From contig NC_134897.1 of assembly GCF_041734735.1 (NCBI RefSeq), positions 5,055,204-5,119,203 of the forward strand: DNA of 64,000 nucleotides, given 5' to 3'. Shown here in pieces: positions 1 through 10,281 of the stretch (position 1 is its first letter; each line of letters starts with the position of its first letter). The stretch comes from Babylonia areolata (taxonomy: Eukaryota > Mollusca > Gastropoda > Neogastropoda > Buccinidae). Position numbers and translations under genes: made by a program. The notes beneath the pieces were generated by a model. The model did no database searches. It was not told the DNA's origin and saw nothing but the letters and a program-made list of their open reading frames with translations.

Positions 1-90
1 AACAACATCTATTTATTGTATTTCACATAAAATGGATAACTGCAATGATGGAGTCTCCCGTCGGACCGACGGATGAGTAGGCAGGCAGGC

Positions 91-1593
91 TTATCTGTCG
101 GTTTGCGTCCTCATATGGGAGAAGAGGCCGATTCTGGATGCGCAGCACTTCCCACAGGTGTTGCAAGTGAAAATGTCTCCAGAAGTTGAGCCCTGCTTCC
201 TTCGCTCACGCTTCTCCTTAATGGCCAGCGTTCTCTTGTTTTCAAATGTCTTAATGCCACAAGAGCACGGCATCCTACAGCGAGAACGGTCAAGGGCATC
301 AGTTTCCCAGGAAGCGATGTCTATGTCACAGGCTTTGAGGTTTGTCTTCAAGGTGTCCTTGAAGCGCTTGCAGGGTCTTCCAAGTTCGCGATGGCCTTCC
401 TTCAGCTGGTTATACAATACCATCTTCGGGATCCTGCTGTCTGTCATGCGGATAACGTGATCTGTCCATCGCAGCTGGCACTGGATCAGCAGGCTTTCAA
501 TGCTGGGTAGGCCGCTCCTCTCTTGGACCTGGAGGTTGGAGACCCTGTCTTGCCACTTTATGCCGAGGATCTTTCGTAGGCATCTCTGGTGAAACTGCTC
601 ATGTTGTTGTTGAATGTGACGGCGATACGTCGTCCATGTTTGACAGCAGTACAACAAGGTGGTCAGCACAATAGCTCTGTAGGTTTTCATCTTGGTGCTC
701 AGCCTGATGCCTCTGTTGTTCCACAGCCTGTTGTTGAGTCTGCCAAAAGCGGAGATGGCCTTGGCGATGCACAGCGTCACTTCTGCATCAAGGGCTCCGT
801 TGCTGCATATGTAGCTGCCCTGGTAGCAAAACTTGTCGACTGACCTGATCTCTGTGTCATCGATCTTGATTGCAGGTGGGGGGGAGGCACTGGCGTTCTG
901 TGAGCTCACTGGTTGGTACATGGACTCGGTCTTGCTGAGGCTGATGGTGAGTCCAAAGCGCCTGCAGGAGGTTGAGAACCTATCCATAATGAACTGCATG
1001 TCCTCATGGGTGTGTGCAGCAAGCGCGCAATCATCAGCAAAGAGGAACTCTCTCAACAGTGCCTCAAACACCCTGGACCTAGCGTGGAGTCGCCGCAAGT
1101 TGAAAAGTTTGCCATCTGTGCGAAACTGAATGTAGATGCCCCGGTCACAGTCTTGGAAGGCTTCAATCAGCATGGCAGAGAAGAGAATGGAGAACAGTGT
1201 GGGTGCCAGGACGCAGCCCTGCTTCACTCCACTTACCACAGGGAACGGATCCGACATGTCCGTATTTTCCTGTACTCTCGCCTGCATGCCATCATGGAAT
1301 GACGCAATCAGCTGGATTAGGCTCTCTGGGCAGCCAAACTTTAGGAGGATCTTCCACAGACCACGGCAGTTCACCGTGTCGAAGGCCTTAGTCAGGTCTA
1401 CAAAGACCATGTGGAGCTCCTTGTTCTGCTCACAGCACTTCTCTTGCATCTGGCGTTCGGCAAACACCATGTCACATGTTCCCCTGCCTGAGCGGAAGCC
1501 GCACTGTGCTTCAGGGATGACTGTGTTGGAGACATGCTCAACCAGTCTGTTCAGTATGATGCGGGCGAAGATCTTGCCGGCAAGAAATTCCAC
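91..1593 (-). pseudogene. LINE copy 1: reverse transcriptase C-terminal part and zinc finger
   Basis: This 500-codon open frame covers RT motifs from AGKIFARIILNRL through AFDTVN, GVKQGCVLAP and FADDCAL to the thumb (LLYCCQTWT, LGIKWQDRV). The end holds CNTCGKCCASRIGLFSHMRT, a C2H2 finger whose last His position is Gln here. The frame starts inside the RT fold, so the protein is incomplete at its N-terminus. It is separated from the upstream frame by a small deletion or shift near 1600, where the expected conserved block is shortened. Confidence 0.85.
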
Positions 1594-1605
1594 GGTGGTT
1601 ATCGC

Positions 1606-2865
1606 TTAGTGTTTTGTCCGTTTGTAAATGGGGACAATTGAAGCATCCTTGAAATCCTGGGGGACCTCCCCTCTCTCCCAGATAGACTGGAACAGGGCGG
1701 TCAGCTTGTCTGTCAGCACCTCGCCTCCATACTTGTAGATGTCGGCCTGGATTCCATCCGCTCCTGGTGATTTTCCTGACGTTGTCAGTTTCAGGGCCTT
1801 CCAGATCTCGGCTTTGGTGGGAGGGACAGCTAGCGAGTCACTGACTGGTAGCTGTGGGAGGGCTGCAATTACCTCGTCAGATATGGACGAGTCCCTGTTG
1901 AGGAGGGTGTTGAAGTGCTCTGCCCAGCGGGCAAGGATGTCTTTTTTGTCTGTGTGGAGGGTGGTCTGGTCCAAGGCTCGGACAGGGGTTGATCCTGTGA
2001 CTCTCGGCCCATACACAGCTCGGAGACCATCATGGAAGGTCTTCGTGTCGTGAGCATCAGCAGCGGACTGAAGCTCTTCGGACTTTTTCTCCCACCAGGT
2101 GTTCTTCATCTCACGCAGCCTCTTCTGTACGAGTTGCTTGGTTTGCAAGTACTGGTTCTCCTTCCTCTGGCAGTCTTTATCGGAAATGTGATCCTGATGC
2201 CGTATATGCAGTGTGTTCAGGAGCTTGGAGATTCCAGAGTCGTTCTCGTCAAACCAGTCTTTGTGGCGCCTCTGTACAAAGCCGAGTGTGTCAGCTGCTG
2301 CTGTGTACACAGCATCTCTAAAAGTGCTCCATACCTCTTCTACATCAGTCGATACAGGAATTTCCTGGAGAGCTGCTTGGATTTGCTGCTGTAGCACCTC
2401 CTTGGTGATAGGGAGGCAGTGGATGTTCAGCTTCCTAGGGGGTTTCTGCCTGGCTGGTTGGAGCTTGCGTGCAAGTCTGATGTTCATCTTGCTGCGTACC
2501 AGGCGATGGTCCGACCAACAGACTGCTCTTCTCATGCAGCGTGTAATGGAAACATAACCTCTGTCCCTCTGCCGTACAATCACATTGTCCAGCATGTGCC
2601 ACTGCTTGGAGAGGGGATGCATCCATGTGTTCTTGTAGTTGTCCGCTTGTTGGAAGAGGGTGCTGGTGATGGTCAGTCCATGCTGCGTGCAGAGCGAGAG
2701 CAAAAGCAGTTCGTTGGAGTTGCACTTGCCAGTGCCATGCTGTCCTAGGACTTTTGGCCATGAGGAGAAGTCCACGCCGACGCGGGCATTGAAATCCACA
2801 AGGATGATCAGCCTGTCTTTTCTGTCTACCACTGAGCTCCTCGTAGAAAGCTTCTTTGATGTCAT
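1606..2865 (-). pseudogene. LINE copy 1: endonuclease C-terminal half, linker and RT start
   Basis: This 419-codon frame begins in the endonuclease (RLIILVDFNARVGVDF, then WSDHRLVRSKMN) and continues through a charged linker to the RT entry motif TSGKSPGADGIQADIYKYGG and FKDASIVPIYKR. The N-terminal part of the endonuclease lies in another frame at about 2865-3154 (STLSETGFAG, IISCYAPTMTNPDD), so there is a frameshift near 2860. Confidence 0.8.
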
Positions 2866-4260
2866 CAGGGTTGGTCATCGTCGGGGCATAGCAGCTGATG
2901 ATTGTGGCGAAGCAATTCTTGGACAGCTTCAGACGCAGGGTCATCAGCCTATCGTTTATCCCACGTGGAAGGCTGTCAAGCTGTTGTGCAAGTTTGGTTT
3001 GTATGGCAAAGCCCACGCCTGAGGTTCTTGGGGTGCCTTCTGGCTTCCCAGTGCAGTAGAAGTTGTAGCCCCCTCCAACTTCCTCCAGCTGGGTTTCACC
3101 GGCAAACCCGGTTTCGCTCAGGGTTGATATGTCCACCTGGTAGCGATCAAACATTCTAGCAATGAGCGCTTTTCTGGTCTGTCGTCTCTGTCTAAAAGGG
3201 TGTGAACATTCCAGGCACCCAGAGTCAGGGCATGACTTCTGGTTCTTTTCTTTTGTTGTTTTCGACCGCTAGTGTTGGATGTCCAAGTAGGTGCGGCTTC
3301 CTACTAGGTACTAGGTGAGGCAGGCTTTGTTTAGGGATCCTTTTATCTCCCCTTCCCCATGTGGGGAGAGCAGTGCTGTCCCTAAAAAGGGCTGCTCTGT
3401 GGGAGGATACGGGCGCCGCAGTCCACGGCGTACGACCATCACCCCCATTATACTTCTCCATCGCCGCAGGGCTCGGGAAAGCTGGGTGTTGAAGGGCTAG
3501 CTCGTCGTTCCGACATTAGCCTGGTTGCCTGACCAGCACAGGTGACTTTGTTTAGTGAAGAGTTGTGCAGTCCCTTCCCCACTCTCTCGCCTACCGACGC
3601 TCAGAGTCCCACAGGTGCAGATACTGCCACGTGTAGAACGGCCTCGGCAGGTGCAGGTTTTTTCTTCGGAGCTCCGTCTCCTAGGAGGACTTCCAGCCAA
3701 GGATAAGAGCTCCCCCTGCCCTTTGGTCATCCTCTTCCGCCTTCACAGCAGTTGGATTTTACATGCGGCAGGTAGTACTGGGTTACATGGTACCAGTAGC
3801 ACGAGCTATGCCCCTGACCTGACCTTAATAACTGCAATACATCGACTTCAAATTCAACATCGGAAGCAAACGATATTTTGGCAATGTGTGCAACTCAAAC
3901 AGAAATATAATATAATACTTTAACTGAATCTTTCCCGAGGGATGTTGGGAATAACATCAAAATGATTCAACTTTCTACGTAACTGTGACAGAAAAGGGTG
4001 TGTCACAGAGCTTTACCCTCGCATAATGAGTGTGAAAACTGGACCAAATACTTTTGCTGTTTGTTGTGATGCAACTTTTTCTGTCACATCTATTTAGAAT
4101 GTTCTTCATTTCGTGCTTGTTCATATGTTCATCTGTTAGTGTTAGCATCCTTTCGCATGCAAGATGCACTTAAAATAGATTCCTTGTTTCATAGAAGACA
4201 CTCAGAACATGAAAATATCATTCTAAAAACAGAATCAAAGAATAACAAACGAAGCAGTCC

Positions 4261-4403
<143 letters not shown>

Positions 4404-4620
4404 ACTCACATGTACATGCACGCGTTTTTAAAACCAGTAGTGTGCCATCACCTTCACCGTCTTTACTAACGTCACCATCATTATCATGATTGTCGTTGTC
4501 GTCGTCCCCCTCTTTCTCCTCTTTTTCTCTCTCTCAGTTTTCTCTGAGATTTGTGTTGGTAAAAGACAAGAAACCAACCCCAATGACAAAGGAGTTGTTT
4601 TAGATAAAAACAAGGGGGAC

Positions 4621-4741
4621 TTCCCACGCTTTCTCACACATTGTGTGAAATTGTGGGGGCGCCCCCCACGATTTCCGATTTCTCGCATTTGAGAAAAAAA
4701 AACGTGGGATGGGTACGACCACACTTTCTCGCAATCCCACG
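4621..4741. repeat. Compound inverted repeat (three-arm hairpin)
   Basis: TCCCACG at 4622, CGTGGGAT at 4703 and ATCCCACG at 4734 can pair in alternative ways. Nested between the first two is a near-perfect GC palindrome (gtgggggcgccccccac, 4653-4669) flanked by AAATT/GATTT, plus TTTCTC/GAGAAA. It could be a tiny non-autonomous element or an extruded-cruciform site. Confidence 0.6.
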
Positions 4742-4879
4742 ATTACTATCAGAATATGACCTCCTTATCGAACAAAACGTTAAACAATTTTCCAAAAAAG
4801 TCATTTCCATTATCACCTCAATGTTTGAAAAAAAAAACACACAAAAAAACCACCTCTTCTATCAATCCATTGGGCCCAG

Positions 4880-6058
4880 TAGCTTTATTATTTTTCAGCT
4901 TTCATACTGCAAACATCACCTCCTCTCTTCTGACATGTACCCAAATTATGTGCTTGAATATCAGAATTAGTATTGTGATATTTTTCCAACACGCTTTTGA
5001 AGTGTTTATGCCACTTGTCTAATGTGATAACATTATTATTTGGAGTATGTTTTTGAAGCACATTCCTTACGTTTGTCAAAAAAACCCAGTTCTGGTTATT
5101 AACAGAGGCCTTTACTTCTTTCAACAATAAATTGTTGAACCCTTCTTTTTATTTAGTAATAAGTTTTTATACTCTCTTCTTGCTACATAAAAAATATGAC
5201 GTACATCAGCATCTAATGCTTTATTGCATTTTCTCAACATTAGCCTCACATTTTTCTTGTAATGTGACATTATGCATCAAACCGTTCATTCTTTGGCTTA
5301 TTGTTTTTACTTATACAAACTCTTTTTTTTCATACAATCTCCAGACATTAGCCATTTTTACAGTCATTAAACATTTCAAGTGCATCATTCACATTAATGT
5401 CAAGCAAGTCTAATGCACGTAACATTTGTAAGTATGCAGCATCTGAATTCATTTGACTAAAGAAATCGACTGCATATTCATTTTTCCACAGAAATACTTC
5501 AATGTATTCTTTCTTCTTGACATCACCATTTTTGCAAACATGACATTCACGTTTATTTATGTCAAACTCTAAAGGCATATGATCAGAGTCGATCCTTTTT
5601 TTTCTTTTTTTCTTCTTCTTTTTTACACAAAAGAAACAGTTGGAATGTATAAAATGAAAAAGATCGCAAGATGCAACAAAGCAGTCGTTCACACTGCTGT
5701 CAAAGTCACATATTTAGCCCCCACGATCAGCCCCATCACCATAGCATACACCGTTTAGAAAAAAAACAACCCCAGGGTAGAGCACATATTTATCAAACAT
5801 TTTCCGTACACATTTAACACGTTGTCTTCAGAGCACCGTCTGATCTTAAACTGATCAAATCAATTTATCGAAACCATGAAAACTGTTTAAAATCCTGGTC
5901 GATATTCGGTGAAATGTCAGCTGTCTTTCCAGTTAGACAGCCAAACATCAAAACTGAAATATCTTCATGTGTGGAAAGGATATCTATTAAACAATCTTCA
6001 ATCTGACTAATACCATTTTCCACGTAGGCTATTAGTCGGTACAACGAGAAATCTAACC
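4880..6058 (-). mobile_element. Decayed LINE fragment (endonuclease and linker)
   Basis: Read on the minus strand, about 6050-5880 gives an endonuclease piece with YVENGISQIEDCLIDI and SVLMFG. About 5600 gives DSDHMPLEF, the catalytic SDH motif. 5340-5560 and 4888-5127 give linker sequence such as DKWHKHFKSVLEKYHN. Many stops and shifts show age. It is similar in style to the fragments at 44180-45480 and 48230-50190 and may be the same family. Confidence 0.65.
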
Positions 6059-6059
6059 C

Positions 6060-6115
6060 TTTTATTGACTCACTTGTGTAAACAAAGTGAGTCTATGTTT
6101 TAACCCGGTGTTCGG

Positions 6116-6159
<44 letters not shown>

Positions 6160-6310
6160 GTGGTAAACTTTAACATTGCCATTTTCTCTGCAAATACTTT
6201 GTCAGTTGACACCAAATTTGGTATAAAAATAGGAAAAATTCAGTTCTTTCCAGTCATCTTGTTTAAAACAATATTGCACCTCTGGGATGGGCACACAATT
6301 TTTTTTTTTT
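6060..6310. repeat. Probable dispersed repeat with (GT)n core
   Basis: A 9-bp inverted repeat (gactcactt / aagtgagtc, about 6067-6093) precedes a GT run at 6117-6157 and a T-rich end near 6300. I recognise this arrangement as typical of a multi-copy mollusc sequence but cannot name the family. 6310-7460 is AT-rich with no gene or element recognised. Confidence 0.45.
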
Positions 6311-7465
6311 TTTAAAGAAGCCAAATTATATGCAAACTGAATTTACTGTTATATTTATTTATTTTTTATTCTTTAAAAACTTGACACTTTGATCTGATAT
6401 TCTAACACAACAACAAGAGCAGTCATTTTTATCATTTTTTGTTCAAACAGGAACTTCTTTTGCTAAGCATGGAAGTTTTATTTATTTTGCAAACGTTTTA
6501 GTGCAGATAGTAAAAAAGGGAAATTACTCTGTAATTAATGCTAGGGGGCTTAATTTGCTTTAAACTGATCTTTCTCATCTTAAACATTACATTTTGAAAT
6601 TATACTCATTACATAAAATGTTTGTGTGTTTTACTCTGTGTACAGGGCTTTCACTATGTTCATTCGCCCAATTGGTCTTTTTTCGTAAAATACTAAAATC
6701 AATACGACGAGTGGACTTTATAGATCTATTGGCTGAGCCCTGAAGGCCATGGGCAAAAATCAATTGCATACACATATTTATACATATTCAAAGCGCATGC
6801 TCATATTCTTTGCGAACGCGAACGACGCCATTTTGTTTCAAGTTGTTGACCTGCCCGTTAATCCTATATCGACGATACACGATAATATGTGATGGAAAGC
6901 TGGAGAAGGAGACCGTTGAATATTTATTCAGAGAATGATTTGTGAACGCCTCATCACTTACTGGATTATGCCCCAAACTGCCATAAAGATATCCACAGAA
7001 TCAGTCGGAATTCACAGTTTAAAATAATAAACCATGAGAGTTAATACCCTTGAATTGATGAAACGTAAAAATTTCCAGTCTTGACTTTTCTCAGAATGAA
7101 GTCCTTTTCACTTCATACGACGTTTAGAAGTACTTGTACTTGGCGCTACATGTTACTAGTTTAACAAAATACTCAATTTTGATAGCAACTTTAAAACTAT
7201 AAAACTAGAATGAACATAAAAGAGAAATTGAATCGACCATGTCTCACGGGTGTAACTTGTACGTCTACCCAGAGAAAACGGCAAAATGTTGCAGTGTGAT
7301 TGCGGCGATAGCCACGTCTCCTTTACCGCGGACTTAAGAAATTTTAATTGCCCTTAAAGATTTTTTGAATGCCCAAGATACACCAGAATAATATGATTTA
7401 AACAGCGTTCTCACTGCGAATGCCACAATCGATTTATCGCCCTTTATATTTTTGAACGGCAGCTA

Positions 7466-7535
7466 AGGAGCCCCGATAGTGTAATGGGTAAGACAGTTTA
7501 TTCTCACCCGAACACGCGGGGTTCGAATCTGCTGT
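7466..7535 (+). mobile_element. tRNA-derived head (tRNA-Glu-like), SINE fragment
   Basis: Box A-like gatagtgtaatgggtaagac and box B ggttcgaatct are spaced as in a tRNA, with an anticodon-arm-like ttctcaccc between them. The acceptor stem does not pair, so it is not a functional tRNA. It is followed by a pyrimidine-rich stretch and then a SINE in the opposite orientation. Confidence 0.55.
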
Positions 7536-7667
7536 TAAGACTTCTTCTTTTTTTTTTCTTCTTTTTTCTTTTTCTTTTAACCCGAAGCTTTATGATAACA
7601 AATACAGAACACATTTTAACGATTAGATTTTTTTGTTTTTTAAGTGTATCACAAGTGAGTCTTGAAG

Positions 7668-7966
7668 GCCTTGCCTCTCTTGTTTGTATTTGTATTCGTA
7701 TTTCTTTTTATCACAACAGATTTCTCTGTGTGAAAGTCGGGCTGCTCTCCCCAGGGAGAGCGCGTCGCTACACTACAGCGCCACCCATTTTTTTTATTTT
7801 TTCCTGCGTGCAGTTTTATTTGTTTTTTTTCCTATCGACGTGGATTTTTCTACAGAATTTTGCCAGGAACAACCCTTTTGTTGCCGTGGGTTCTTTTACG
7901 TGGCTTAAGTGCATGCTGCACACGGGACCTCGGTTTATCGTCTCATCCGAATGCCTAGTATTCACA
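7668..7966 (-). mobile_element. SINE family A, 5'-truncated copy (no tRNA head)
   Basis: Read on the minus strand it carries the conserved body gatgagacgataaaccgagg, agaacccacggcaacaaaag, gccaggaaca in complement, and agcgacgcgctctccc, with a 3' tail of ATACAAATACAA type. The same body occurs at 35528, 40050 and 62750. The promoter head seen in those copies is absent here. Confidence 0.8.
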
Positions 7967-8391
7967 AGAGAACCTATGGGCTTGAGACAGAGATAGACAA
8001 ACTGGAGAGACAAGAGACAGACAGAAACCGTTTTTAAATAGCAGAAAAAACTGACAGACACACACAGAGAGGGACTGCTGTCGTGTAAGTCGTTTTCCTC
8101 TGTCATTGTTATCTGATTTGCTTGGACATTGCCCCCAGAGCAAATCCCCTTTTGCATTGGATAATATGATGACTTCTGAAAACACTCACACACGATCTTC
8201 TTGATCACTACCATGTTCTATCATTATAAATATAGGGGGCCTATAGATATATATTGAGAACTACTCCATGTTACACTTTCTCCCAACGGTGAAAAACAAT
8301 CCGTTAAGAATTTCATGGAAACGGATCCATCAATCGGTCGAAAGGTCCCCGGACCATAACCGACACTTTAATATTTCGTGAAATTTGAAAG

Positions 8392-8745
8392 GAGAGAGGA
8401 AGAAAGACAAATACAACAAACCTGACAGCTTAGAAAAGAAAGAGAGAGAAAAAGAAAAAGAGATCTGAAAGGAGTGAAAAACAGGAAGAAAGTCGAAAGG
8501 AAGAGGTTAAAGAGAGATGAGGAAATGAACGACGAAAGGGTGAACAATAGGAGGGGAAATAGGAAGAAAGAAAGATGAGAGGAGAAAGAGGAATGAATAA
8601 ATAAATAAAGAGAAACAATGGAAGATAAAGACAGAAACGCAAAATCCTACGGCTAAAAACACGAGATTCATACTTGGTTTAATATGAACTTGAAAAGAAA
8701 GAGAAAAGGAAGGAAGGAAAAAAAAGAAAAGGCCATAAAGGTTCC
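8392..8745. repeat. Polypurine (GA-rich) tract
   Basis: About 350 bp where the + strand is overwhelmingly A and G (for example gaaagagagagaaaaagaaa), broken only by short pyrimidine interruptions. Such tracts can form triplex DNA. Around it, 7990-8390 and 8760-10280 hold no gene or element I can name. Confidence 0.7.
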
Positions 8746-10281
8746 AGGACTGACGCACGCCGACAATTCAGCCCGCTGCCCAGGCAAGGACCCTGACTGA
8801 TGTGTGTCATCCATCACCTGTCTCAGTCTTCTAGCAAGCTGTTGACAAGAGTAGACAGGTTCCCACGTGACCCACTCAAACGCGTCATTTGTGTCGCACT
8901 GTATGACGCTGGAACTTTTTCAGACTTTGTGTGCTGTGTGAAATACATTGCTGTCCTGTACAATAGTGAGCCCTATATTAACCCACATGAACGTCATCAT
9001 ATGTAAAAATGAGGGGGTGGGATGGGGGATGGGATGGGTTGGACGTCTGCAGCTCACACACCACTGAAATTGTATAGAGCAATAAAATTGAACTTGCGCA
9101 AAAGCCGTTTGTCGTGTGTTCATGGAGTTATTTATGACAGTGATTAGCTGTGACTGGTGGTTGAATGGCCGTTGTGAGAGAGACCCCTGGTGCTGTATGC
9201 ACCTGCTATGGTCACACCGTCACTTTGTGTTGCCGCCTGAAAGGACAGGGTGTGTAAAGGGGCAGGTGTTGACAAGTGTATACAGTCTCCGCTCCACCAT
9301 TGACACACAGTCAGCAGGAGGCACAGGCTGGTGTTCAGAAAGCCATTAACCCCGTTCTGTGCCGTATAACGGGTGCAATCGGCACTACGACTGATCTTTT
9401 CACGGCTCTCAATAGCTTTGTGCATGTCGTGCCCACGCTGTTTACAAACCTTTTCCCCCACTCTTTTCCTTCTTGTCATCGACAAATATGAAGTGCTGCC
9501 GTTAAAATGTTTTAGGTTATGACATACATCACATGAGATGTGGTTTAAAGCGTGGCCGACCGCGGAAGCCATACCCACCACGCGATGCCAAACATTTTCA
9601 CAATAATTTATCACCCAACCAGTTATCTAACCGTGATGACATTGAACATCAGCATAATATCCATCATAATCTACACAGCGTGCAAGTGTCCCTGACGCGC
9701 CTCTATATGCGCATGCACATGAAAAAAAACAACAAAAACACAAAACAAAAAAAACAACACTGATATCCACAACACGGCAGTTATATACATTAAATTTCGG
9801 AACGAGGATTGTCGACTGGCTAAAAAAAACGTACACAAATGTTAGACTTTGATGAGGTGATACTGTCACGCACATGCACACGCGCGCGCACACACACACA
9901 TAGTAGAGAGACAGATAGACAGAGAGATGATAATGATGATGATGATTTTTTATTGAAGAAACACATAAGGTTCATTTCAATGGGGTGTTGGGGGACAGGT
10001 CATTCAGGGTTTTGGTCCATGCATGTTTAATACCTAGGGTGTGAGTCCCATGGACCTAAATCAACCCACAGGTAACCCTGGCAATGTAGCTCATTACACA
10101 GGTCACAGGTGTGCACACCCGCTCCATCACTCTGGTCACGCCACCCCCACTGTCACTGCGTCACCCGCATATAGAAATCCGTGGTCACCAGTCTCCTACA
10201 CCACCGCCACAGCTCGCCGTGTCGACTGACGTGCAGACGCTTTTTAACGGAAGGGGTTGAGGTTGGTACCAGTCTCCTTTA

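Larger units (their letters stand above)
1..3825 (-). mobile_element. APE-RT non-LTR retrotransposon, copy 1 (nearly full length, decayed)
   Basis: The element reads right to left. A 5' leader (about 3825-3200) begins with a short TGACC repeat. It is followed by an apurinic endonuclease (about 3160-2480), a linker, a reverse transcriptase (about 1900-400) and a C-terminal zinc finger. The endonuclease shows LVDFNARVG and WSDHRLV. The reverse transcriptase shows SGVKQGCVLAPTLF and LFADDCALAA. The reading frame is broken near 2860 and near 1600. The 3' leader reaches base 1, so the 3' end may lie outside the window. Copy 2 at 53246-57606 has the same layout. The clade is uncertain: RTE-like or a related EN-RT group. 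Confidence 0.85.

Noticed and set aside
7484-7996. 170-codon + strand frame
   Set aside because: It reads through a tRNA-like head and the complement of a SINE; no protein family signal.
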